DNA of 64,000 nt. It comes from Solen grandis. Lineage: Eukaryota > Mollusca > Bivalvia > Adapedonta > Solenidae. The notes under the pieces were generated by a model. That model was not told where the DNA came from. It made no database searches and saw nothing but the letters and a program-made list of their open reading frames with translations. The stretch is taken from the NCBI GenBank assembly GCA_021229015.1, contig CM037788.1, forward strand, positions 38,464,024 to 38,528,023, written 5' to 3'. Below are positions 22,475 through 34,003 of the stretch, one piece after another (the stretch's first letter is position 1; each line of letters opens with the position of its first letter). The position numbers were made by a program, and so were the translations under genes.

Positions 22475-22791
22475 ACCGAGGAATTAATTTCACTATAACA
22501 GTTTAATCAGTAGTAATGGAGATCAGTGAACATGGAGGACTTATCATCAGAGAATAATTGTGTATATTTTGCAAATGAACAAATGATTCATGCAGTTTAT
22601 ACACCTTCTGTCTGGTTTAGTTTTTAAAAGTCGTATTAAATTATTTAACATATTTGTAGATAATGAACTTGTTTTGTTTGTAATCATTATACATTTGGAA
22701 ATAGAACTTTAACAGTGTTATGTGTGATCACTTTCGACTCTTTCCACTCTATAAATAACGTGTAGCTGAACAAAATGTGTTTAATATCTTA

Positions 22792-22792
22792 A

Positions 22793-22854
<62 letters not shown>
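22792..22854. repeat. Compound (CA)n(TA)n microsatellite
   Basis: About 28 bases of CA directly followed by about 35 bases of TA, downstream of receptor copy A. Confidence 0.95.
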
Positions 22855-22856
<2 letters not shown>

Positions 22857-23450
22857 TCCAGCTTCAGCTGCGAGAATACTTAAGGTTCTTTGTCTTAAAT
22901 ACATGACATTAGGTATCGCAAAAAGTATTAATATATCGCCAAAAACCAAAACGGAATAAAAGCATAAATATACATTTTTTTATCATGCAATATGTAAAAT
23001 ATTTACAAAAACTTGCATAAAATTTTATATTTTATACAGGTACAAGACTGAGAAGGAGAAACACGTGCTATAAGTTTGATTCTTTCAGCAAATTATTATT
23101 TTTACTTACCTAAAAATGTTTTTAGTTTAAAAAGTGTTTGTTCATACAATGGTCATACACATAAGGATTTTTTAAACGTTACTGTCTGTTACATATTGTA
23201 GATACAATTACGGGACTAACTTCAAATTTTGCAGTATTTTGTTGATGAATTAAATTTATACGTTAAAAAATTAATGTTTACCACCGCGTTTAGAACTTAA
23301 AAATCAGTAAGTGAAACAAATACCTAAAATGTTACTTTGGTACATGAATCTAAAATACAATATATTATATATGATAAACAAAATAACATAAAAAATAGAT
23401 ACATAAAAAAAAACAACAACATAAAAATAAAAATAACACTTTTTCCTTTC

Positions 23451-23592
23451 TTAAGGTAAAATCCATGAAATGGCTACGTCTTGGACCACTTAATCTCTAC
23501 CAAGATAACCAAGTACCCAATGAAACATCATCTCCGTGAAAGACTGATGAGGTCCAAAATGTAGCGGAACCATTACAGTAACTTTACCTTAA
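23451..23592. mobile_element. MITE with TTAAGGTAAA termini, copy 2
   Basis: The left terminus is TTAAGGTAAA and the right terminus ACTTTACCTTAA. The inner right end matches the copy at 16308-16503 (GTAGCGGAACCATTACAG). It is 142 bp and non-coding. Confidence 0.6.
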
Positions 23593-23599
23593 TCTGATA

Positions 23600-24330
23600 T
23601 TAGTGATAAAAAATAATGTTAAAAGAGAAAATCAGAAAAAAATATCCTGGATTCGATTCCACAACGCTCAGCTTAAAAACAATTTCGCCTATACAAGCGT
23701 ACTCTTTAATTGGAGGCAATGCATTAGAAATCAAGAACCTTAAACACCAGATTAGAAAAGATGTGTGGTCATCGGTGCATCACGAATACTATAATTTGTA
23801 TATTATGGCTGTTTGCCAGAAGTTCTCGGGAAGTCAAATGAATGTGTTTTATGACTGTTTTACGATTCATCGTAAAATGTGTTCGCAAAGGTTTATACAG
23901 CAAATATCTTAACAGTTATGCTTAGCATGATATCAGACACGAGACAAGCATCAGGACAACTCACATTCTGCAACGCCTTAAATACATAAACCAAAACATT
24001 ATTTGGTATATTGTTCCTAATTATCTATTGTTGTTACTAATCATCTTTCCATATATCCGCAAGGCAAAGCATCTAGGATCATAAGAACCGGTACTTGTGA
24101 TCAAATATATTAAGTGTGGGAGAGGCATGGCTTTATGATGAAGAAGAAAGGAAACAGGCGATCGCGTGGAAATAGTGTGAAGCATTTAGTGAAAGTGAGT
24201 CGCTGAAGGTTATCAAATACATGTATTGAGTATAAGGTCATATAGTCTGGTTTAGAGTCTTTACTCGAATGTAATAGGAAGACCTGGTACTCAGTCTAGA
24301 TTTATATATGATTTTTTTTTGTCAAACTGT
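23600..24330 (+). repeat. 3' flank of receptor copy A, duplicated at 57430-58215
   Basis: Shared in order with the copy B flank: ATGTGTTCGCAAAGGT, AAAACATTATTTGGTAT, CGCAAGGCAAAGCATCT, CATGGCTTTAT and CATTTAGTGAAAGTGA. The frame open in this copy (23616-23912) is broken in the other, so I read it as non-coding duplicated flank. Confidence 0.7.
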
Positions 24331-24430
24331 AAGATGAAATAAATTGTTCTAAATTTGATATAACCGTCATAATATGCATATCTAATTAAAATTAAGATAT
24401 TGACAAAATGTGATTTGAAGATTAATAAAA

Positions 24431-24462
24431 TATATATACGCGCGCGCGTGTGTGTGTGTGTG
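24431..24462. repeat. (TA)n(CG)n(TG)n microsatellite
   Basis: Consecutive TA, CG and TG dinucleotide tracts; the alternating purine-pyrimidine run is a possible Z-DNA former. Confidence 0.9.
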
Positions 24463-25014
24463 ATTATTTGAAATACTTTTCATATTTATTTTAAAAAAAT
24501 CTCCAAAAAACGTACACCTGTTTGAAACACCATATGTTTTGTATACAATTTTCATTCTCCAAGAGATGCAAGGAACATCTAGACATGAAGACTTATGCAT
24601 ATTCATAAGCCAATGGTTTTATTTAACGAGGTGCTGCATTGTAAATGTACACCTATTTTGTGTATGTAAAGGTTTATAATAGAATATACATGTATATATT
24701 TTTATATTGGCAAATTCCTTTAGTGTTGCTTCCTCACACATTACCAACTTGGTTTATTTCTACGATAATATAATATTTGAAAATCAACATAACGTTGGGG
24801 CGATTTATATATATATATATATATACTCAACGTTCGCTTACATCCATATCATGTTTATTCCCAATCAGCTAGTTAACATGCTGATCCGAACAGACTGATT
24901 TCCCTAACAGTCAAATGCTTATTTTCAACCTAAAACCCAAAGTTTGCCATGAAAATCTTACTCCGCAGAAGAAGGGTGTTTGTATAATTAAGACGCGATG
25001 TGTAACCAATTAAT

Positions 25015-25220
25015 TACGGGGTGTTGCTTTTTATAGTCTTATAATGTTGTAATATTGGTATATTTTATGGATTTTAGTATTTTTGAGACATTCGTTTGTG
25101 CTAATAGTACCTTGTACCATTGCTGAGCTTCGATGCACATTTTCATAACAATTGTATGTACGTGTAATTTTAAATTTTGTTTATAGTTTTAGGTGTGTTT
25201 GTTGGTTAGATTAAAGTATA
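25015..25220 (+). repeat. Distal flank of receptor copy A, duplicated at 60517-60690
   Basis: Aligned blocks include GTAATATTGGTATA versus TTAATATTGGTATA, AACTGTATGTACGTGTA-like words and GTTTATAGTTTTAG versus GTTTATGATTTTAG. This extends the duplicated unit to about 25.2 kb. Confidence 0.6.
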
Positions 25221-25299
25221 TGAAAACGATTAGTTTGCCATTTATGCTTTTAGGGTTTGTATTGCTTGTTAAATGTTTTCTTAAATTACATAACAAAAA

Positions 25300-26030
25300 G
25301 TACAAAAATATATAAAGACAATACTGAATTACCAATATTTAGATTTGGCTAGAAATGACAATGCAGTAAAATGGATCTCAGCATACGATTTTTATTGTAA
25401 ATAATTAGGTTTCAATGATGTATGGGAATACCTGAACTCTATCAATATATCTATGTTAGTACCTTTATTAAGGAGAAGGTTACGAGATATCTATTATGAT
25501 ATATCATACTGGAGTCGGGAATGAAAAGTTGTTCATCTTATCTTTCTTTATATAGAAATATTAGAATATTTACGAAATGTCAGATTATATATATACATTG
25601 AGAAATACTAAACATAGAAATATTTTAGCTAAATTGCGCCTTTCATCATATAGATTAAACATAGAATTAGATAGACATAATAATATAGAAAGACAGGATA
25701 GGAATGTACGCACTGCGATTTAAATGATACATAAATGAAGATAAATATCATTTTGCAGTTAAATCTCCATTATATAGTGCAATTCGTAATTTATATATTC
25801 CTAGATTTTATACAACTAACCAAAGTATGGCAAAATTTCTTCTATTTACTTCAAACGGATAATAAGTCCTTGTTAAAGAATTTAGCTCTGTATTGTTTAG
25901 AAGCTTTCAGTGTTCGAGACCGGGGAAGAACGTTAAAGGGAAATATGCACAATAATTATGAAAGTTTATATGTAAAGATGTTATATCCGTCAGTGTGTGT
26001 GTATGTGTGTGTGTGTGATTTAGTATGATA
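25300..26030 (+). pseudogene. LINE ORF2 C-terminal remnant and 3' UTR
   Basis: Broken frames read LAKLRLSSYRLNIELDRHNN, then NVRTCDLND, EDKYHFAVKSPLYSAIRNLY and, near the end, LKNLALYCLEAFSVR. This is the conserved C-terminal order of the younger LINE's ORF2 (LRVSSHRLMIEAGRW, zinc motif, C-terminal helix). There is no RT core, so it is 5'-truncated. A TG-rich 3' UTR follows and a SINE lies directly behind. Confidence 0.75.
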
Positions 26031-26139
26031 ATATATGTCATTTAAAGAACCTTAGGCTACCCAAAAAAGATGTGTGTGTGTGTGTTTAAGTATGTGTATT
26101 TAGGCAATTATACTGAGTGTCGTATGTATTTGACTTGAC

Positions 26140-26275
26140 TTGACTATTTGAGTTTACCGTCGCTTCGACAGTATTTCAATCATATAGCGACGTCCAGCTA
26201 ATTAAAGGTGGAGGAAGACCCCGAATGCACGGAGGCATTCAGGAAGAACCACCGACCTACCGCAAGCCAGACTAA
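26140..26275 (-). repeat. SINE family A, 3' part
   Basis: The reverse complement shows the family body from GCTTGCGGTAGGTCGG through GGTCTTCCTCCACC and the AGCTGGACGTCGCTAT block to the tail. The tRNA head is missing. Confidence 0.75.
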
Positions 26276-27111
26276 AGCTTTGAAACTCTAAGTAAAAATA
26301 TAAATACGTATAAAGAATGTATATCTCTGAGTGCATGTGTCAAAACATCCAATATATTATATATATGTAATGTATGGCGATTAGCTTATGTATGCTTAAG
26401 TCTAAATAATATTTCTGTTCTGTTCATAAAATCGGAAGATAAATTGGATAACTCTCAGATATATATAATAGGACCCATGTTGTTTAAATGAGGACACAAA
26501 ACCGATTTCGTTGCTTTGTAACACCCTTTAAACGTGGCTGCTAGGCTAGTGGAGTTTCCCCTAGAAGAGTAGACGTATTTTTGAACAATACGAAGACCCT
26601 ACTATACGGTGTTCCCCAGAAAAGTTTCTATTTTTAGATGTATCCAATTTCGATGGATTCACCATAATTTCTGGCATGCTGTGCAATTCTGTTTAATTTT
26701 AAACACAAGTAAAACAACTACTAATAGTAATACTCTGTATACATAGAGTTGTTTCCTGACGGCGACAAATCTGAAACGAAAAATTAGCTCGTTCTTTTAG
26801 TAATATAGATTTATATAGCATAATATCTTTTTTTGTAAGATGCATAATTACAATAACATGTCTAAATATAGTAACTGAAAACATGGATGTCAGAAAGCAG
26901 TAAACAGAAAAACGATTTTGTATTATAACAACATTATCATCAGCAGCCACAGTAGCATCATCATCATCATTAACGACAACAAAATCATCATCATAATCAT
27001 CACCACCACTACCATAAGCTTAACCCTTAGAAATTAATCTTCACTATTTCTGTTCCGTCAACTTGACATCAACTGTTCATAGCTGATTTTTAGCTATCAA
27101 TATTGATGTAT

Positions 27112-27830
27112 GTAAGTATACCCCCACAGATACGAAGTATATTGGGGCTATATTGGAGTCACATCCGTCGGACGGTACCAAGCCCAGTTTCGCATATGGC
27201 ACGTCATGATTCGCTTGATTTTAAAGAAGTTATCGCCCTTTTTTTATATGTCTTAAATGTATTTTGCCCGCGCTATATCTCGGCTACCTTTGTTCAGATT
27301 TTGATTAAACTTCACGGCTTAAATAAGTTCTAAGCCTAGTTGTGATTACCGTTGTACGTCTTTATCAGCTGGAATTTAAATGAGTTACGGCCCTTTGTTA
27401 TATTTTTTGAATATATTTTGTCAACACTATTTCTCGGCTACCATCGGTCTGATTTTGATTTAACTTAACAATATTAATAAGTTCCAATACTAGTTGAGCA
27501 TATTGTTGGCACATCATGACCGGCTTGATTTTCTGAATTACGACCCTTTGTTATACTTATTGAAGATATTTTGTGCACACTACTTCTTAGCTACTTTTCA
27601 TATAAGTTCACAACAATTAAAAGTACCAAGCCTAGTTTCTCTCATATTGTAGGTATGTTATGCTTACTTTCATCATCACTGAGTTATGACCCCCCCCCCC
27701 CCCCCTTTCCCATATTTCTTGAATACATTTTATCTGCTCTATTTCTCAGCTGCTATTGGTCAGATTTTGATATAACATTTATAAGTACCAACACTAGATG
27801 AATATATCCTTGGCATGTAATGATTAGCTT
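27112..27830. mobile_element. DNA-transposon-like repeat with about 153-bp internal tandem units
   Basis: The left end (GTATACCCCCACAGATACGAAG...GTCGGACGG) looks like a terminus of a widespread invertebrate DNA-transposon family. The interior repeats a unit containing GACCCTTTGTTAT, TATTTCTCGGCTAC, CAGATTTTGAT and AAGTACCAAGCCTAGTT. Equivalent points fall at 27231, 27384, 27538 and 27684, so period is 146-154 bp over about four copies. A C16-type run sits in the last unit. No ORF. Confidence 0.55.
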
Positions 27831-28210
27831 ATTTTTTATATCTAAAGAATAATTTTTGTCTGTGATACATGTATAAGTGTATAAGAACTCTGCCTGATTT
27901 TGGTTGTTTTTTTTTATATTTATCTTTCAAATTTATCAAGACTGTCTGACATGTAACAATAACTGTGAAAAAGTGGTATCTGGGGGTATTCATCATCTTC
28001 AATGATAGTTCTTGTTCTATTCAACTCTATGGTGAACATGAAAAAAAAAATGACAGGATAATATTATTATCAATTATATTGTTGTACCTGTCCTTTTCCA
28101 ATATCGCACTCTCTCAGTTTGGACCCGTATTTACACCAACATGTGTACCTAAATCAGAATAAAACAAATCTAAAACACATTTTTTCATTCTTTTATATAT
28201 GTATGCCTTT

Positions 28211-29632
28211 TTATACGCCGCCGGAGGCGGTCGTATATTGGCGTCATCTTCTCCGTCTGTCCGTCCGTCCGTACGTCCGTACGTCCATATCTTGTGAACG
28301 CAACTCCTCCGACATTTCTGAATGATTTTTTTCAAAACTTGGTCAATGTCATTACTATAATGGGTAGATGTGCATGAAGTGGCGATTTTCCGGTTCATTG
28401 ATTTTTACAAGATTTGTGTCCCTTGAAACTTAGTCTCTGTAGCTGATTGATACAGCAGCCTTGTGAACGCAACTCCTCCTACATTTCTGAATGAATCTTT
28501 TCAAAACTTGTTCAATGTCATTACTATAATGGGTAGATGTGCATGAAGTGGCGATTTTCCGGTCCATTGATTTTACAAGATTTGTGTCCCTTGAAACTAA
28601 GTCTCTGTAGCTGATCGATATTGCAGCCTTGTGAACGCAACTCCTCCTACATTTCTGAATGAATCTTTTCAAAACTTGTTCAATGTCATTACTATAATGG
28701 GTAGATGTGCATGAAGTGGCGATTTTCCGGTCCATTGATTTTTACAAGATTTGTGTCCTTTGAAACTTAGTCTCTGTAGCTGATTGATATTGCAGCCTTG
28801 TGAACGCAACTCCTCCTACATTTCTGAATGAATCTTTTCAAAACTTGTTCAATGTCATTACTATAATGGGTAGATGTGCATGAAGTGGCGATTTTCCGGT
28901 CCATTGATTTTTACAAGATTTGTGTCCTTTGAAACTTAGTCTCTGTAGCTGATTGATATTGCAGCCTTGTGAACGCAACTCCTCCTACATTTCTGAATGA
29001 ATCTTTTCAAAACTTGGTCAAAGTTATTTCTATAATGGGTAGATGTGCATAAAGTGGCGATTTTCTGGTCCATTGATTTTTACAAGATTTGTGTCCCTTG
29101 AAACTTAGTCTCTGTAGCTGATTGATATTGCAGCCTTGTGAACGCAACTCCTCCTACATTTCTGAATGAATCTTTTCAAAACTTGGTCAATGTCATTTCT
29201 ATAATGGGTAGATGTGCATGAAGTGGCGATTTTCCGGTCCATTGATTTTTACAAGATTTGTGTCCCTTGAAACTTAGTCTCTGTAGCTGATTGATATTGC
29301 AGCCTTTTGAACGCAACTCCTCCTTCATTTCTGAATGAATCTTTTCAAAACTTGGTCAATGTCATTTCTATAATGGGTAGATGTGCATGAAGTGGCGATT
29401 TTCCGGTTCATTGATTTTTATACTACCCAGGCAACCACAATCTCAGGCCCCTGTCTTTTCATCATCTTTAGTGATTGCCTCACTTTGAGAAAAGTATATT
29501 TGTGAATATACTGCTCTTTCAGCTAAATTAATTAGTCTCATATACTTCATTATGAGCATATGCTTACAGAAATGTTAAAAGCAATAATTAAAAGGACCCT
29601 CTTGGTCTTTATATTTTGTGGCGGCGTATATT
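28211..29632. mobile_element. TIR-bounded element carrying a 169-bp satellite
   Basis: Left end TTATACGCCGCC, right end GGCGGCGTATA: inverted termini of 11-12 bp. A GTCCGTCC/GTACGTCC hypervariable tract follows the left end (28255-28285). The interior is a head-to-tail array described in the next entry. There is no transposase; non-autonomous. Confidence 0.6.
28293..29420 (+). repeat. 169-bp tandem satellite, about 6.7 copies
   Basis: The word CTTGTGAACGCAACTCCTCC (or a close variant) starts at 28293, 28460, 28628, 28797, 28966, 29135 and 29304, giving periods of 167-169 bp. Internal copies are nearly identical (for example GATGTGCATGAAGTGGCGAT in each), while the first and last are slightly diverged, as expected for unequal exchange. 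Open frames through it on the - strand simply repeat themselves. Confidence 0.93.
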
Positions 29633-29787
29633 GTGGCAGCACTGACACTCTTGTTTCATTTAATTTTATACACACATGTATCTAATATCGGTAAATTTAT
29701 GTTATTCAATATTATAAAAATATATGTATTTACATATATATCAAATATCGCAAAATATCTAAAAATGATAAAAACAAAACAAAAACA

Positions 29788-29858
29788 AACACGACCTGGA
29801 ATAGAACCCGGGACCATAATTTTTCTCCAAGCTATCATACCCACTGGACCGATGGGAC
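29788..29858 (-). repeat. tRNA-Pro-like sequence (pseudogene or SINE head)
   Basis: The reverse complement reads TCGGTCCAGTGGGTATGAT, an AGCTTGGAG anticodon-arm region, then GGTCCCGGGTTCTATTCC. This follows the order and spacing of animal tRNA-Pro, with box A and box B recognisable. The anticodon stem is degraded and the 3' side runs into TTTGTTTTTGTTTTG, so it is a retroposed copy or SINE head rather than a working tRNA. Confidence 0.6.
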
Positions 29859-30540
29859 AGACAGAAGCTTTCAAGATACGAATTGATTTACATAGATTAA
29901 CTGGCGAAGTACCAGCCAGTAATGATTCAGAATATATCCGAATGAATTGCGAAACAAAAGTTGAAACTTTTTGCGCAATTTCCTTTTTCATTACATTTAA
30001 TTAAACACGTTATCTCAATCACCGATTTTAAATACATTATAAATCAGTTTCGACTACCATAATGCAATCGTATTCAAAGGAATATGAAAATGATATCCAT
30101 TTAGTGATTAGACAGAAAACAAAAGTTGGAACTTTATTTTCGCGTAGTAAAAATGGGGGAAATTGAGGGACGTTTGTGACTAAAGATAGTAACACTGTCA
30201 AAAAAGAGCATTTTATATAGAGGCGAGCGCTCAGGAGCATTACAAAAATAATGCAAATGTACAGACTGGTTGACAAGAGGGTGAACTGGTGAGTACTGGA
30301 CTAGTGGTAGACATGAAGGTAAATAGAGGATTTCATATTAGAGTATTTTTTTTTATTTTCATATTACTTTCGCTCTGTATATATTTTTCAGCTTTTTCCT
30401 AACGTGCATATTATAGGCGATGAATTTGATTCCCCGGGGTGGTTGTTTCATTGCAATAGGCTCAACTTTGATATTTTGGAGCATTTATTCATATTTTATA
30501 TGTATACATCCTAACAGTGATTCTTATATCTTAAAACCAA

Positions 30541-30856
30541 TTCTTTGGTTGATGTGTTTAACGTCCCATCGACAGTATTCAGTCATTTGGAGACTATGTC
30601 TATTTGAGATAAATACAGTGCTGCCACGTTACAGTATCACGCCGTAGACATGTGGCATGATATTACACACAATCACATTATCCGGACACCGGGCCAACAT
30701 GTCCTGGAACCCTCTTACCCTTATATGCTGAGCGCCTAGCAAGAGAGCTATACCAGTGCCATTTTTTAAGACTTTGGTATGTCGCGGCCGGGGATCGAAC
30801 ACACGACCTACCGCTCTGGAGGATGGCGCTGTAATCACTCAGCCATCGAGGACTCG
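30541..30856 (-). repeat. SINE family B, near full length
   Basis: On the - strand the head is GATGGCTGAGTGATTACAGC with box B GTGTTCGATCCCCGG (about 30785-30800). The body has CCAGGACATGTTGGCC and the CATGCCACATGTCTACGG block, ending near GTTAAACACATCAACC. It matches the + copy at 13768-14071. Confidence 0.85.
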
Positions 30857-31765
30857 TAGATAGGATGTTTATATATTGATAACATATACAGCAAATTTGT
30901 CCTACTATGAATTTTTTTAAATTCTTCATTGCAAATATCAAATTATTATATTTTATGTACTTTCTTCTACAGCAACGGAATTTAGTCTCTTTCAAATTAT
31001 CTCCCCTGATTCTGGCCAAACACTGAGTTACTATAAGACATTTTTGAAATAAACTTACTATTCTGTCTTTTCCGTTATTAACTTCATTAAGAACGTCTAC
31101 AGGGATTGCTTATTGTAACCAATGTTATACTTCTGAGGAAAAAATGTAAATGGAATAAGGATAAATAGCAAGAAATTATTAAAATAAATGATATAATAGA
31201 TATATCAACGATTGAGCAATTAAAACAATCCTTGTCTGAAAATGATACTGTGCGTAACCAATATAGTATTGAAATCGTGTTAGTTGATTCAGCAATAACT
31301 ACTTTTGATGTATATACATGTTCAGCAAATATTTGTTTAAAATGTAACATGTAAGAAAAAACATGTAAATATAGCAATGTCTTGAATAATGAAAATAAAG
31401 TCGATTGTTATCATCAGAAAAAAGCATAAAATAGTTTTAGATAAAAGTTATAGAACCTAATATCGAAGTTGAAAGAAAATAACAGGTAAATCTCCTTAAG
31501 AATAGTGGAGCTTCATAAATAGTCTAAGAGTCGCAGTAAAGGTGAGGATATTGAAATTCGTGTATCTGCGGTAGCCAATTTCTGCCATATCTTGTTCTTG
31601 GAAGTACGCGACAGTACGCCTTCACGCCATATAATCTTTTTGGCGTAATGACGCGCTAAAATACCGTTGAGGCGTGTCGGTGTGCTGGCGACCTTCAAGA
31701 CACACCGGTACGAAATAGCGATATAAAAGGACGCAAATACGATATTTTCATACTCGAAACAAGAT

Positions 31766-32016
31766 AGTAAAATGTATCGTTCCGGTGACCCTCTTTTGGC
31801 GTATCGGCGTGCTTAATTCTTGCGTATCTATCGCTAACCAAAAGAATGTTCAGCGGAAGGCGAGAATACGCCTAAAGGAGATACAACAATTACAATCATT
31901 ATCAAATTGGCGAGTTAATTTTTCGTAGTCTTGTAACTGCGCCCAAAGACGCACCAGAACGATATTAAAGTGCGCAAATACGTCAAAAGAGGGTCGCCGG
32001 AACAATACATTTTACT
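31766..32016. repeat. Inverted repeat, 39-bp arms
   Basis: Left arm 31766-31804 and right arm 31978-32016 are reverse complements with three mismatches; the core is GTTCCGG-GACCCTCTTTTG with one variable base. The 173-bp spacer contains further weak complementarity. It lies in a CG-containing segment unlike its AT-rich surroundings, so a non-autonomous foldback-type element is likely. Confidence 0.75.
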
Positions 32017-32100
32017 CACTGGCACCGGAACCGCAGATTTGCCAATTTCATTGAAATGTTGATAACGATTTTCCCCCCTGTATCTGTACTCTATATTGAA

Positions 32101-32616
32101 CATGGTAAGGAACGGAATCGCACAATATTACGGAAATCGTAACTTTGTACTAATAAACGCTACCATTATTTTCTATGTAAAGTTCGATCAGTCTGATATT
32201 AAATTAACACATGGAATAACTAATTGTTTCCAAAAGACAACCTGAACGAAGTAATTACGCAAAATGTGAACAATTTGCACATCTTTATAGGTCTGTGCCA
32301 CTATCAACCCCCGTTTGTACTTTTCGGCGATTCTGATTGGATGATGTCAAATCGCTCGAATCAAAATCTTCCCCTCCCCTTCCCACAAAATAAGTTGAAA
32401 AAAAAGTTAGGAAGTTTAAAATGGAGCAGACTAATAAAGATGTACAAATTGACATTTTGCTTTATTACTTCGTTATGTTACCTTTTGACAATGATTCATA
32501 ATGCTATGTGTTAATTTGATATCAGTCTGATCGAACTGTGCATAGAATATGATGACATCATACATCTGTACAATGTTACGACCTTCAGGTGATGTCAGAT
32601 TCCGTTCCCTACCATG
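32101..32616. mobile_element. 516-bp element with about 115-bp imperfect terminal inverted repeats
   Basis: The left end CATGGTAAGGAACGGAATC pairs with the right end, reverse-complemented CATGGTAGGGAACGGAATC. Similarity continues inward to AGTTCGATCAGTCTGATATT and AAATTAACACAT on both sides. The centre has no transposase. Superfamily undetermined; no clean target duplication was found. Confidence 0.75.
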
Positions 32617-32689
32617 TTTTAATAAACAATACTGGAGAACAAAAAGAAACGTATAATTCTTTGATGATCAAGGTTCCACTGAAAATATT

Positions 32690-32845
32690 CTGCCCGTCCA
32701 GACACGTGGGTTTTCTCCGGGCTCTCCGGTTTCCTCCCACAATAATGACCACATACGCCGCCATCAGAGCCATCGAGAGTGATTAATTTAAGTTGTGAAA
32801 ACTTGTTTCGTAATCGATGTAAAATAAATAAAGTTTAAACTTTAA
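32690..32845 (+). repeat. Dispersed repeat with CTCCGGTTTCCTCCCAC core
   Basis: GGGTTTTCTCCGGG, CTCCGGTTTCCTCCCACA and ATAATGACCACATACGCCGC form a core I recognise as recurrent in marine invertebrate retroposons. The 3' end is AAAATAAATAAAGTTTAAA. Likely a LINE/SINE 3' tail; class not certain. Confidence 0.5.
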
Positions 32846-33814
32846 AATATTCTGCGATTCTAGTGCCATTAAATTTACTTGGCGTTTTAAAATACTGTTT
32901 TAGCGCCCTCTGTCTATCGCTATTTCATGCCGGCGAGTTTCGTCAAATGTTGGGGTGGTAAGCATATAGGTTGAAAGGAGCCCAAGGATGAAGCCACATA
33001 TCAAATCACGACTTTAAGAACCACTAGCATCCCCTTCACCAGCATATTAAATTCGTCGTAGAATTTGTTGGAGTAGCGTCATTAACGGCGAGCACCTCTA
33101 ATCTTATGTATGTGTGGATATTTGAGTTCTCTCCCTTGCATGTATATGGTTGCATGCGTGAGACACACGTCTTCTCTAAAATATATATAGCCCGATATAC
33201 ATGTATTGTTTTAAATTTCTTTTTTTAAAGCCCATTCATAATAGTGAATGATTACGGAAAAGGCCGTCTCAAAATGGCCGCTAAAAGCGACCGCTTACAC
33301 TGTTTTTTAGGCCTTAAAATATCAAAACGACAGCTATGAGACTGTGTAGACATAGTGCTGCCAAAATAGAGCGTCTGGCATGTTACCATGGTCATTGTCT
33401 GGGCATATTATTCCACACACATAATCGCGACCAAGGGAACTTTAAATAACTTGTTCATATCGTGTCCGGGATCCATCCTGAAAATGGCACTAATTAAGAA
33501 CGAGCCTCTTATCTATTTTCTTGAATATGTAGGTCATGTACAACAATAAATCGGGTGTCTTCCCTGGCCATCGTTATTTTATTCCTTGTCACATCATTGT
33601 GATCATTAAATCATTCAGGACAAAGAATGGACACAGAATGACGCAGAGTAAGTAGGTTTTATCTCTTTAAATTACATTGATACTTGATGAATAAAAACAA
33701 GTGCTTTTTATTTGATCGCTGATCAATGCGCAGGTGTATGTGTGAGTGCTCCCTCCCTTCCCTCTCTCTCTATCTCGCACATACAATGAGCTATAAATCA
33801 AATGGATGTCTTAA

Positions 33815-34003
33815 AACCACGCAGCCTTTCACCTCTCTGAGTTCAAATCCCGGCATGATCTTTGAGATTTTTCATCTACGGAAGCCCTCTAGCTGGCGGA
33901 AGATCGAGGGTTCTACCCGTGTGTTTTTGTGCACTTGGGGGGTCTTCCTCCACCTGTAATTAGCGGATCGACAACGGTAACGCCAGCACAGCAACAAAAA
34001 TGA
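33815..34003 (+). repeat. SINE family A, diverged copy
   Basis: A degraded box B (GAGTTCAAATCCCGG), then TTTTTCATCTACGGAAGCCC, CTAGCTGGCGG, GTCTTCCTCCACCTGTAATT and a CAGCACAGCAACAAAAA tail. Confidence 0.7.

Noticed and set aside
22749..22959. Frames reading THTHTH/YIYIYI on both strands
   Set aside because: Pure products of the CA/TA microsatellite.
23616..23912. 98-codon frame downstream of receptor copy A
   Set aside because: The duplicated region at copy B has stops and frameshifts throughout, so there is no sign of coding constraint.
28114..28735. Repeated peptide frames (TSCTSTHYSNDI...) suggesting a repeat protein
   Set aside because: They are translations of the 169-bp DNA satellite, whose period is not a multiple of three, so the frame cannot continue through the array.
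28293..29420. Regular spacing that might suggest a CRISPR-like array
   Set aside because: Units are contiguous satellite copies without distinct spacers, in a eukaryotic setting; the same applies to the 38-bp and 67-bp arrays.
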